A program made the translations under genes and the position numbers. This document shows positions 26,840 to 34,684 of a stretch of 64,000 bases of DNA, in pieces. The notes beneath the pieces were generated by a model. The model ran no database searches. It saw only the letters and a program-made list of their open reading frames with translations, and was not told the origin of the DNA. The DNA comes from Maricaulis sp. (GTDB lineage: Bacteria; Pseudomonadota; Alphaproteobacteria; Caulobacterales; Maricaulaceae): positions 372,806-436,805 of the forward strand of contig NZMJ01000046.1 of the NCBI GenBank assembly GCA_002692855.1, given 5' to 3'. Positions within the stretch are counted from its first letter, which is position 1, and each line of letters starts with the position of its first letter.

Positions 26840-28438
26840 ATGCGCTACCTACCTTTTGTCCTGATCCTTGCGGCGGCCGCTGCGTTGTCGGCCCTCGCTA
26901 TCGTGCATTCACCCTTCTGGTGGATCGGCGCCGTCCCGTCCGTATTCCTGTCACTGGTCGGCATCTGGGACCTTGTCCAGGATGGCCACACGCTGATGCG
27001 CAACTACCCGGTGATCGCGCGGGTGCGCTGGTTGTCGGAATATCTGCGTCCCTTCATCCAGAGCTATTTCGTTGAGGGTGACACCGAGGGCAAACCCTTC
27101 TCGCGGGAAGAACGCGCGGTCGTCTATCGGCGCTCGAAAGACATCGAGGGCGTCCAGCCTTTCGGCTCCGAGCTCGATTTCAAGGCGCCCGACGTCGAAT
27201 GGCTGGAACACTCGATCGCGGCCCGCGAGGGTCACAATGCGAATCTGCGCCTGACGATCGGCGGACCCCAGTGCAGCCATCCCTATTCGTCGTCCATTTT
27301 CAACATCTCGGCGATGAGCTTTGGCTCGCTGGGCGCGCGCGCCGTCGAAACCCTCAATCTCGGTGCCAAGCTGGGCGGGTTCGCTCAGGACACCGGCGAA
27401 GGCGGCATCTCCTCCTATCATCGCAAGCATGGCGGCGACCTGATCTGGGAGATTGGCTCGGGCTATTTCGGATGCCGGAATCCGGATGGAAGCTTCAACC
27501 CGGACGCATTCGCCGAGCGCGCCGCGAGCGACCAGGTCAAGATAATCGAGTTGAAGCTCTCGCAAGGCGCCAAGCCCGGTCATGGCGGTGTTCTGCCCGG
27601 ATCGAAGGTCACGCCGGAAATCGCCGACGCCCGCGGCGTGACAGTGGGCGAGGAATGCGTGTCCCCCGCGGCTCATTCCGCCTTCTCGACCCCGAACGAA
27701 ATGATGGAATTCATCGCACGCCTGCGTGACCTGTCGGGAGGAAAGCCGGTCGGCTTCAAGCTGTGCGTCGGACGCCTCGTTGAATTGTTCGCCTTGATGA
27801 AGGCCATGAAACAGACCGGTATCCGGCCCGACTTCATCGTCGTCGACGGCAAGGAAGGCGGCACCGGCGCCGCGCCTGCAGAGTTCATGGACTCGGTCGG
27901 TGCCCCCTTGCGCGAAGGACTGATTTCGGTCCGCGACGCATTGATCGGTTCCGGCTTCCGCGACGAGGTTCGCATCGGTGCCAGCGGGAAGGTCGTCACG
28001 GGCGTGCGCTTTGCGACCAGCATCGCGCTCGGCGCCGACTGGTGCAATTCGGCGCGCGGATTCATGTTCGCGCTGGGCTGCGTCCAGTCGATGCAGTGTG
28101 ACACCAATCGCTGCCCGACCGGTATCACGACCCATGATCCGCTGCGCCAACGCGGGCTGGTCGTCGAGGACAAGGCGAAGCGGGTCGCCGCCTTCCACAG
28201 GAACACCGTTCAGGCTCTCGTTCACATGGCCGCTGCGGCCGGGTGTGATCACCCCCACGAATTGCGCCCCGAACACATCATGCGCCGCATCGCGCCGGAC
28301 CGCGCGGTCTCACTGCGAGACCTCTACCCGCAGCTGAAACCCGGCCAGTTCTGGGACGAAGCGGGCGCAACCCCTTATGGCCGCGAATGGGCCGCGGCCA
28401 CCGCCGACAGTTTCGCGCCCCTCGCCCCGGCGGCCTGA
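26840..28438 (+). CDS. FMN-binding glutamate synthase-family membrane protein
   Basis: This 532-residue protein has two N-terminal membrane helices ('LPFVLILAAAAALSALAI' and 'WWIGAVPSVFLSLVGIW') followed by the FMN-binding glutamate-synthase domain. 'QDTGEGGISSYHRKHGGDLIWEIGSGYFG', 'KIIELKLSQGAKPGHGGVLPG' and 'VDGKEGGTGAAP' are canonical strings. The 3Fe-4S site is 'CVQSMQCDTNRCPTGI'. The glutaminase half of GltB is absent, so it is a stand-alone membrane-tethered GltS-like oxidoreductase whose substrate is not settled. Its frame starts at 26840. Confidence 0.88.
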   Translation: MRYLPFVLILAAAAALSALAIVHSPFWWIGAVPSVFLSLVGIWDLVQDGHTLMRNYPVIARVRWLSEYLRPFIQSYFVEGDTEGKPFSREERAVVYRRSKDIEGVQPFGSELDFKAPDVEWLEHSIAAREGHNANLRLTIGGPQCSHPYSSSIFNISAMSFGSLGARAVETLNLGAKLGGFAQDTGEGGISSYHRKHGGDLIWEIGSGYFGCRNPDGSFNPDAFAERAASDQVKIIELKLSQGAKPGHGGVLPGSKVTPEIADARGVTVGEECVSPAAHSAFSTPNEMMEFIARLRDLSGGKPVGFKLCVGRLVELFALMKAMKQTGIRPDFIVVDGKEGGTGAAPAEFMDSVGAPLREGLISVRDALIGSGFRDEVRIGASGKVVTGVRFATSIALGADWCNSARGFMFALGCVQSMQCDTNRCPTGITTHDPLRQRGLVVEDKAKRVAAFHRNTVQALVHMAAAAGCDHPHELRPEHIMRRIAPDRAVSLRDLYPQLKPGQFWDEAGATPYGREWAAATADSFAPLAPAA

Positions 28439-28508
28439 TTCGATTCGCCTTAAGGGCGAACACTCCCTAGAGTGCACGCAATTTTTGGGTGAGACCGGGG
28501 TCACCGGC

Positions 28509-30068
28509 ATGCTGGGGTTAAGGGACGAGGCCGTGCTTCACGGTGGCGGTGGCAGTCACCGCGCGCTCGAACGGGTCTTGCCCGAAGCGCTTTCGCAGGT
28601 GTGGGCGGAACGCGCCGCGAACCGCCTTTTCCTGACCCGCCCGCGGGCTTCCGCGCGTAGCCGCCTCGAACCTCGGCAGGTTATCGGCGTATGCGCTCCA
28701 CTGGGTTTCCTGATGGTCTGGTCCGCGCTCTGGCCGCCTGTCTTACCGACCCTGCTCGCAGGGCTTTCAGCCGTCATTCTGGCGATGGCGATCCTGCGCA
28801 TCGCGGCCGCCTGTCATTCCCCGTCTCCGATCTCGGGCGAGATCGCGGCCGACAGCGCCTTGCCCGTCGTCACGATACTGGCGCCGTTATTCCATGAAGC
28901 AGCCGTGCTGCCCCAACTCGTTTCGGCCCTGAACCGCATCGACTACCCGGCTGACCGGCTCGACATAAAGCTCATCATCGAGGCGATCGATACAGACACC
29001 CTTCGTGCCGCGCGGCAGTGCGATCTCGACTCCCGCTTTGAAATCGTCGTCGTTCCAGATGGCAGCCCCCGGACCAAGCCCCGCGCGCTCAATTACGCCA
29101 TGCGCTTCGCGGCCGGGTCGATCGTGTGCATCTACGACGCCGAGGACGTGCCCCACGACCGCCAGGTCAGGACCGCAGCCGAAGCCTTCCTGTCGCACGA
29201 TGATACGCTCGCCTGCCTGCAAGCACCGCTGGGTTGGTACAACCGTGACCGCAACTGGCTGACGCGGCAGTTCGCGCTGGAATATGCCGCGCATTTCCAT
29301 GCCTTCCTGCCAATGCTCTCACGGCTTCACTGGCCGCTGCCCTTGGGCGGCACCAGCAATTTCTTCCGCCGCGAAGCTTTGGAATCGGTCGGTGGGTGGG
29401 ATCCCTACAACGTCACCGAAGACGCCGACATCGGCTTTCGCCTTGCCGCCCAGGGCTATCGCACCGGCATCATCGCCCCGCCAACCGGCGAAGAGGCACC
29501 CGAGCGCCTGGCCGCATGGCTGGGACAGCGAACCCGCTGGATCAAGGGACATGCCCAGACCTTTGCGGTGCACATGCGTGACCCGCAACAATTGGCGCGC
29601 GGCGCCGGCCCCGGTGGACCCGCCTCCCTGTTCGCCACGCTCGGCGCGACGGTGCTGTCAGCGCTGTTGCACGGACCGACCGCCCTGATCTGCATTGCTC
29701 TTGCGGCCCTTCATCCCGGGGATCCCGTGCGATGGACGGCGCTGGGTCTTTTGCTGTTCTGCTATGTCGCAGCCGCCTTGTGCGCCCGGTCCGGTGCGCG
29801 AAGGGCGGGGTTCAGGCCGCGCCTGTCGGACCTCGCAACGATGCCACTTTATTGGCCGCTCCAGACGGTTGCCGCATTCCGGGCCTTGCGGGAATTGCGG
29901 GCAAGACCCTATTTCTGGTCCAAGACCGAACACGGAATCTCCCTCGCGCCGGAGCCGGAATGTCCCTCACGCTCACCCTCATCCTCATGGGTGTCTTCAT
30001 TGCCGGATTCGCCTTGTGTGCCTGGCAGTCGGGCCGGCCTTCCAACCCGGCACGCGGCCCGAGGATGA
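28509..30068 (+). CDS. GT2 family glycosyltransferase (cellulose-synthase-like)
   Basis: This ~519-residue inner-membrane processive glycosyltransferase polymerises or transfers a sugar from a nucleotide donor. Two helices (about residues 55-100) precede the GT-A domain; 'TILAPLFHEAAVLPQLVSALNRIDYP' starts it. The D-D-D-R/QxxRW signature is seen as 'VVVPDGSPRTKPRALNYA', 'IYDAEDVPHDRQV', 'VTEDADIGFRL' and 'LGQRTRWIKGHAQTF'. Further helices follow. The last ~35 residues (rich in Pro/Ser) overlap the small membrane ORF by 109 bases in another frame. The start is set at ATG 28509, since the longer frame runs into the upstream gene. Confidence 0.88.
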   Translation: MLGLRDEAVLHGGGGSHRALERVLPEALSQVWAERAANRLFLTRPRASARSRLEPRQVIGVCAPLGFLMVWSALWPPVLPTLLAGLSAVILAMAILRIAAACHSPSPISGEIAADSALPVVTILAPLFHEAAVLPQLVSALNRIDYPADRLDIKLIIEAIDTDTLRAARQCDLDSRFEIVVVPDGSPRTKPRALNYAMRFAAGSIVCIYDAEDVPHDRQVRTAAEAFLSHDDTLACLQAPLGWYNRDRNWLTRQFALEYAAHFHAFLPMLSRLHWPLPLGGTSNFFRREALESVGGWDPYNVTEDADIGFRLAAQGYRTGIIAPPTGEEAPERLAAWLGQRTRWIKGHAQTFAVHMRDPQQLARGAGPGGPASLFATLGATVLSALLHGPTALICIALAALHPGDPVRWTALGLLLFCYVAAALCARSGARRAGFRPRLSDLATMPLYWPLQTVAAFRALRELRARPYFWSKTEHGISLAPEPECPSRSPSSSWVSSLPDSPCVPGSRAGLPTRHAARG

Positions 30069-30175
30069 TCCCGTGGACCCTGCTGGCGATATTCAGCGCC
30101 ACCGCCACGATCTTCCTGCTGGCTCACGTGGTGAATCTGCTCGGCTTTGAAACCGGAAACGGTCGCGGTTTCTAA
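29960..30175 (+). CDS. Small two-helix membrane protein overlapping the glycosyltransferase gene
   Basis: This 71-residue protein starts at ATG 29960 with GGAG 5 bases upstream. It has two helices ('LTLILMGVFIAGFALCAW' and 'IPWTLLAIFSATATIFLLAHVVNLLGF') and a short polar tail. The first half lies in the 3' end of the glycosyltransferase gene in another frame; the second half extends beyond it, which argues that it is real. No homologue is recognised. Translational coupling with the glycosyltransferase, and a role as a partner of it, are plausible but unproven. Confidence 0.7.
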   Translation: MSLTLTLILMGVFIAGFALCAWQSGRPSNPARGPRMIPWTLLAIFSATATIFLLAHVVNLLGFETGNGRGF

Positions 30176-30247
30176 GGCTTATCAATTTCATGCCTTCGGA
30201 TTCAGTTGCGCCCACGGCCTGTTCCGCCATACTAGGCGGTCGCCCTG

Positions 30248-31807
30248 ATGCGACCCGACCCGTGTCGGACAGAATTGGACCCATATATGCGGCCGACACC
30301 GACCCATCGTGACGAATTCCCGGATTTCGGGATCGTGTTCGAGCATGCGCTCGATGCGGTTGTCGCGATGGATTCCACCGGCATGATCACCGCTTGGAAC
30401 AGTTCGGCGGCCGACCTGTTCGGCTGGTCTGCCGACGAGGCAATCGGCCGGATTCTCGGTGACCTCATCGTGCCACCCGGATTGCGCGACGCCCACAGCA
30501 ATGGTCTCGCCCGCTATCTTGAAACCGGTGAGGGTCCGGTCCTCAACAAGCGGATCGAAATCTCCGCCGTACGCCGCGACGGCGATGAATTCCCGATCGA
30601 ATTGTCGGTTGTCCCGGTCCGCCGCGACGGCAAGCCGTGGTTTATTGGCTTCATCCGCAGCCGCGAACGCGAGGTTGAGGCCGAGCGCACGCGCGAGGAT
30701 CGCACGCGCCTGGCGGAAACCCTCGCGAGCATTGCCGAAGCTCAACTGGCGGGACTTTCAACCCAGGACTTTGTCCGACTTTGTCTCAAACGCATTTGCG
30801 AAGCCACGGGCTGGGCCGCCGGTCACCTGTACGAGGTCGACAATGTCGACCGGCCGCGTGAAATGGTCCCGTCCGATATCTGGCATTTCGCCGCTCCGAA
30901 GCTCGAGCCGATGCGCCAGATTTCGCACGATCACCGGTTCGCATTCGGAGTCGGACTGCCGGGGCAGGTCTGGCAATCCGGTGAGATGCAGATGATCGAG
31001 GACATCGAGTCCACGACCACCTTCCTGCGCCGCGAGCCCTTCTTGGCGGCCGGCATCCACAAGGCCTTCGCCTTTCCCGTTCGCGACAGCAGTCAGATCG
31101 TCGGGGTCGCCGAATTCTTCGGGCTTGAAGGCGCGCGCAGCGACCCGCAGATGCAGCTCTTCGTCAAGACGATCGCCAGCCATGTCTCGCTGGCGATCCT
31201 CAGGAATCGGGAGGCCGAGATCGAGCAAGTCCGGCTGCGCGAAACCAAGCATCGCATTTCGAACAGCTTCGCCGTACTCGCCTCGATTTTCCGGCAATGC
31301 GCCGACAGCGCCGAAGATGTCGCCGGCCTGCAATCCTCCTTCGAGCCACGTCTGCAGGCGATGGCGCACGCGCATTCCCTGCGCAACGCCTCCGGACAGA
31401 ACCTGCCCGATCTCGAACGCGCCGTCGTGCAGGCGCTCGCCATCATCCCGGACCAGTCGGCCGTGACGATCAGCGGACCGCACATTCCGCTGGGTGAGAA
31501 CATGATCGACCCGATGACCTTGATCCTCGGGGAATTGGTGACGAACTCGCTCAAACATGGCGCCTGGAAAGATCGCTCCGGACGTCTCAGTGTCGAGTGG
31601 AGCCTTCCTGACGACGGCGAGCAGGCCCGGCTTGTCTGGCGCGAGACACCCGCCAGCCCTCCTGCTGAACCGTTGCGGACCGGCTACGGCACAACATTGC
31701 TCGACATCATGATCCGCCAGTCGCTACGCGGCGAGTTCGAACGCCGGTTTGAAGACGACGGATATGTCTTCGTAATGAGCTGGCCGATCACTGCCTTGTC
31801 GGGCTGA
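30248..31807 (+). CDS. PAS-GAF sensor histidine kinase, HWE/HisKA_2 type
   Basis: This 519-residue soluble sensor kinase has three parts: PAS at about 28-140 ('IVFEHALDAVVAMDSTGMITAWNSSAADLFGW', 'DEFPIELSVVPV'), GAF at about 165-325 ('FGVGLPGQVWQSGEM', 'HVSLAILRNRE'), then the HWE-type kinase core. The phosphoacceptor His is in 'LRETKHRISNSFAVL'. The ATP lobe shows 'ILGELVTNSLKHGA' and 'GYGTTLLDIMIRQSL'. HWE kinases are frequent in alphaproteobacteria and often feed the general stress response. The substrate regulator is not in the window. An ATG at 30287 is an alternative start. Confidence 0.9.
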   Translation: MRPDPCRTELDPYMRPTPTHRDEFPDFGIVFEHALDAVVAMDSTGMITAWNSSAADLFGWSADEAIGRILGDLIVPPGLRDAHSNGLARYLETGEGPVLNKRIEISAVRRDGDEFPIELSVVPVRRDGKPWFIGFIRSREREVEAERTREDRTRLAETLASIAEAQLAGLSTQDFVRLCLKRICEATGWAAGHLYEVDNVDRPREMVPSDIWHFAAPKLEPMRQISHDHRFAFGVGLPGQVWQSGEMQMIEDIESTTTFLRREPFLAAGIHKAFAFPVRDSSQIVGVAEFFGLEGARSDPQMQLFVKTIASHVSLAILRNREAEIEQVRLRETKHRISNSFAVLASIFRQCADSAEDVAGLQSSFEPRLQAMAHAHSLRNASGQNLPDLERAVVQALAIIPDQSAVTISGPHIPLGENMIDPMTLILGELVTNSLKHGAWKDRSGRLSVEWSLPDDGEQARLVWRETPASPPAEPLRTGYGTTLLDIMIRQSLRGEFERRFEDDGYVFVMSWPITALSG

Positions 31808-31826
31808 CGGCCGCGCGCGCGAGGCG

Positions 31827-32462
31827 TCAGTGGAAATCCGGCTCAGGCGCGGTGCGCTGCGCGCCAGCTTTCAAAAAGGCGTTTATGGCTGGAAAATTGT
31901 TCTCGCCGAAGGCTTCCACGAGGTGACGCACGGGTCGCGAGCTGTCGGATTCCGATCTCAGGAATGAGAACTCATGCTCCATGAGCTTCTCATTCGCAGT
32001 GCCCTGCCACCAGAACATCAGCGTCGCTTCAAGCGTGTTGAGATAATCGATCATCAACCAGCGCATCTGGATGATGTGTTTCGATGTCAGTCCGATGATC
32101 GCGCCGTCGCGCTCTCCGAGTTCTCCGACAGCGTCGCGGTCATAGAACTCGACACAGCCGCGCACATCATCCAGCAGAGCGACGGGCAATTGCGGAATGT
32201 AGAATTTCTCGATGTCCTGAATGATCTTGCTGTTCAGATGACAGGCATTGTTTACGAACTGAAGCATCAGGTCGGTTTCGGGCCGCTTGTTGTCGATATA
32301 GATACGCGAAGCGTCGATGGCCGCCTGCTTTTTCAGGCGCTTGTTTTCGGCGACCCAGTTATCGCGGCTGCTCTTGAGCTGCCGTGCGGCGATGATGACC
32401 GACAACGCCATGACGACGCTGGCGATTGCCGCGATGATCTCGCTGATATTTCCAAATTCCAA
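31827..32462 (-). CDS. Membrane-anchored hypothetical protein next to tRNA-Gly
   Basis: This 211-residue protein has one N-terminal membrane helix ('IIAAIASVVMALSVIIAARQL') and a cytoplasmic helical remainder, in a layout like DUF4760-type proteins. The start codon is TTG with GGGGCAGG upstream. It is less GC-rich than its neighbours and sits immediately downstream of tRNA-Gly on the same strand, a common site of acquired genes. No catalytic motif is evident and I do not assign a function. Confidence 0.7.
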   Translation of the reverse strand: MEFGNISEIIAAIASVVMALSVIIAARQLKSSRDNWVAENKRLKKQAAIDASRIYIDNKRPETDLMLQFVNNACHLNSKIIQDIEKFYIPQLPVALLDDVRGCVEFYDRDAVGELGERDGAIIGLTSKHIIQMRWLMIDYLNTLEATLMFWWQGTANEKLMEHEFSFLRSESDSSRPVRHLVEAFGENNFPAINAFLKAGAQRTAPEPDFH

Positions 32463-32545
32463 TGACCTGCCCCCGCCCCGTCAAGGCGACAGCTTGGTGC
32501 AAATGTTTGACAGCCTCAAGGAAATTGCAGGCAATGAGGAAAAGC

Positions 32546-32619
32546 TGGAGCGGGTGAAGGGAATCGAACCCTCGTCGTAAGCTTGGGAAGCTTCTGCTCT
32601 ACCATTGAGCTACACCCGC
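32546..32619 (-). tRNA. tRNA-Gly (anticodon CCC)
   Basis: This 74-base cloverleaf reads on the minus strand, with acceptor GCGGGTG/CACCCGC, discriminator T and an encoded CCA. The D arm is GCTC-AATGGTA-GAGC. The anticodon loop is TTCCCAA, giving CCC, which reads GGG glycine codons. The T arm is GAGGG-TTCGATT-CCCTT. The anticodon stem has one mismatched outer pair. Confidence 0.95.
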
Positions 32620-32643
32620 CCGGATGCGTTCCGGTGCCGCGCG

Positions 32644-32671
32644 ACTATAGGCGAACCGGCGGCCCCGCCAA
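32644..32671 (-). promoter_or_regulatory. Promoter of tRNA-Gly
   Basis: On the minus strand TTGGCG (-35, 32666-32671) and TATAGT (-10, 32644-32649) are spaced by 16 bases; the mature tRNA starts 25 bases downstream of the -10 end. This fits a sigma-70 stable-RNA promoter. Confidence 0.65.
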
Positions 32672-32694
32672 GACGGGACCGCCGCCGCATTGCA

Positions 32695-34611
32695 CTATTC
32701 GACCGGGTGATGCTCGGCGAGAAAGGCTGCGGTTTCCGCCAGGACACGGCGGCGTGCCGTGCCGGTGGTCAGATAGTGGTCCTGGGCCTCGATCTCCATG
32801 TAGGTCAAAAGCGGAGAACGGCGCAGCACGCGTTCGATCCCGCGCCCCTGCTCCACAGGAACGGTCAGGTCATTGGCCCCGTGCATCATCAAGAGCGGCG
32901 CCTGGATCTCACGAGCCCGCGACACCGGCGCGATGGCCGTGCGATTTTCGCGGTCCATGTAGAGCGACCCGATATAGCGCTCCCAGTAATCAAGTCCGAT
33001 CATTGCGCCGCGGCTGTAATTCTCGCCCAGCATGCCATGCGGGTCTGTCACGGCGTTGATTGCGATGATGCAGCGCACATTCTCAGGATCAAGAATACCG
33101 GCCATCAACGCCGCGTAGCCGCCATAGGATGCCCCCGCGATGCAATAGCCCGGACGGGCAATCCCTTCGCGCGCCAGGATGCTCGCCCCTTCGGTGGAGT
33201 CGGTGATCATGCGGCGGCCGAATTCGCCGTAGCCGGCGGCTACGAATTCCTGCCCATAGCCTGACGAGCCGCGAAAATTGGGTTGCAGAACCGCATAGCC
33301 CATCGCCGCATAGGCCTGCGCCCACCAGTCAAACGTGGCGTAGTCGCGCGATTGCGGACCGCCATGCGGCATCACGATCAGGGTGAAGGGGCCGTCATCC
33401 TGGCTCATGCCCGGCGGAAGGGTCAAAAGCGCAGGAATGTCGAGACCGTCCCCGGCATCGTAATTCAGCGTGATCACCTCGCCCGTCTGTCGCCCGGCCA
33501 GTGCGGGGTAGGCTTCGCCCAGCATCGAGACTTCCCCGGCAACGGTGTTGAAGACGTAGAAGTTCTCGGGCTGGCCGCGGTCATTGGCCGAGGCCGAGAT
33601 AACGCTGCGGTCCTGCGACCAGGATTGCAGTACGACCCGATCCTTGCCCAGCGCACCTTCGAGCGCGGTCTGGATGCCGGCCAGTTCCTCGTCGATGAAG
33701 ATTTGGGTGGGCATGTCGTTCTCGGTCACCCGCACCCCCACCAGCAGATTGCGGTGCCGGTCGATGATCGGGGAATAGAGCATGCCCGGCTCAAGACCCG
33801 GGACGAGAATGGGCGACATGTCGCCGCTTTCCAGATTGAGCCGCTGCAGGCCCTGATGCCGGCCTTCCGGGAACAGCACTGCGAGGGCGGCTCCCCCGTC
33901 AATCAGGCCCCATATGCTGGGCCGGTCGGACAGATGTTCGCCCGAATAAAGCGCCTGGCGCGGACGGTTGGGCCGGCGAATTTCGTAGAGTGACCGGTTC
34001 ACGTCAACGAATTGCGAGGCCACGACATCACCCGACGGATTGAGGATGTCATAGGTCACATTGCCGATGTCGCGGTGGACGGTGTCACCTTCGCCGGTCT
34101 CCAGCGACACTTCGAAGCGCTCAATCCCCTCGCGGTTGCGCACTTCCATGATCACGCTGTCGGGCTCGTCGTTGTTGAACGAGACCACCGACGACCGATA
34201 GATCTGCCCGTAATTGTTCAGGAGCTGAACGCCGCGCCGTGTCTCGGCATCAAACGACACCGAGCGCGAATAGTAGAGTTCCGCACCCCGGAAGCTCTCA
34301 TAGCTGGCAACGGTGAAAACCAGGTAGCGGTCACGCGCCCAGAAGAAATCGACAATCTCCGCATTTCGCGACGGTTCGAGCGCGAAAGGCGGCGCGCCGC
34401 CGGTCAGGTCGTAGATGCACAAGGTCGGCAATTCGCCGCCGCTGCATTGGGACGCCAGTCGCCGGCCGTCCGGCGAAACTGCGACGCTTTCCAGTGCGGG
34501 AATGGTCGCGAACGGGACCAGGGCTTCATCAAGGTCCGGGCCCGACTGGGCCAGGGCGGAGCCGGTCAGGCCGGCGAGTGCGGCTGCCGCCGCGAACGTG
34601 CGCAAGAACAT
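32695..34611 (-). CDS. Secreted S9 family prolyl oligopeptidase-like peptidase 1
   Basis: This 638-residue exported serine peptidase starts at ATG 34611, with a GGGGGG run upstream, and has signal peptide 'FLRTFAAAAALAGLTGSALAQ'. A beta-propeller half precedes the alpha/beta hydrolase half. The nucleophile Ser is in 'IAGASYGGYAALMAG', the Asp in 'MHGANDLTVPVEQG', and the His in 'EAQDHYLTTG'. It belongs to the acylaminoacyl/S9C-like group that trims peptides and acylated N-termini. The neighbouring gene encodes a related peptidase. Confidence 0.9.
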   Translation of the reverse strand: MFLRTFAAAAALAGLTGSALAQSGPDLDEALVPFATIPALESVAVSPDGRRLASQCSGGELPTLCIYDLTGGAPPFALEPSRNAEIVDFFWARDRYLVFTVASYESFRGAELYYSRSVSFDAETRRGVQLLNNYGQIYRSSVVSFNNDEPDSVIMEVRNREGIERFEVSLETGEGDTVHRDIGNVTYDILNPSGDVVASQFVDVNRSLYEIRRPNRPRQALYSGEHLSDRPSIWGLIDGGAALAVLFPEGRHQGLQRLNLESGDMSPILVPGLEPGMLYSPIIDRHRNLLVGVRVTENDMPTQIFIDEELAGIQTALEGALGKDRVVLQSWSQDRSVISASANDRGQPENFYVFNTVAGEVSMLGEAYPALAGRQTGEVITLNYDAGDGLDIPALLTLPPGMSQDDGPFTLIVMPHGGPQSRDYATFDWWAQAYAAMGYAVLQPNFRGSSGYGQEFVAAGYGEFGRRMITDSTEGASILAREGIARPGYCIAGASYGGYAALMAGILDPENVRCIIAINAVTDPHGMLGENYSRGAMIGLDYWERYIGSLYMDRENRTAIAPVSRAREIQAPLLMMHGANDLTVPVEQGRGIERVLRRSPLLTYMEIEAQDHYLTTGTARRRVLAETAAFLAEHHPVE

Positions 34612-34639
34612 GTAACCCCCCAAGATTGCACGCCATATC

Positions 34640-34675
34640 AAAAAAAGGGGCGCCGCATCGCTGCAGCGCCCCTTT
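34640..34675 (-). terminator. Rho-independent terminator after the second S9 gene
   Basis: A perfect 10-bp stem (AAAGGGGCGC / GCGCCCCTTT) with a 12-base loop is followed on the minus strand by a run of seven T's, 10 bases after the stop at 34685. It separates the two S9 peptidase genes, so they are not a simple operon. Confidence 0.85.
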
Positions 34676-34684
34676 CTGTCAGTG

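Noticed and set aside
26951..28276. Minus-strand open frame (441 codons) over the glutamate-synthase-like gene
   Set aside because: Antisense shadow; the forward gene has an intact Fe-S and FMN signature.
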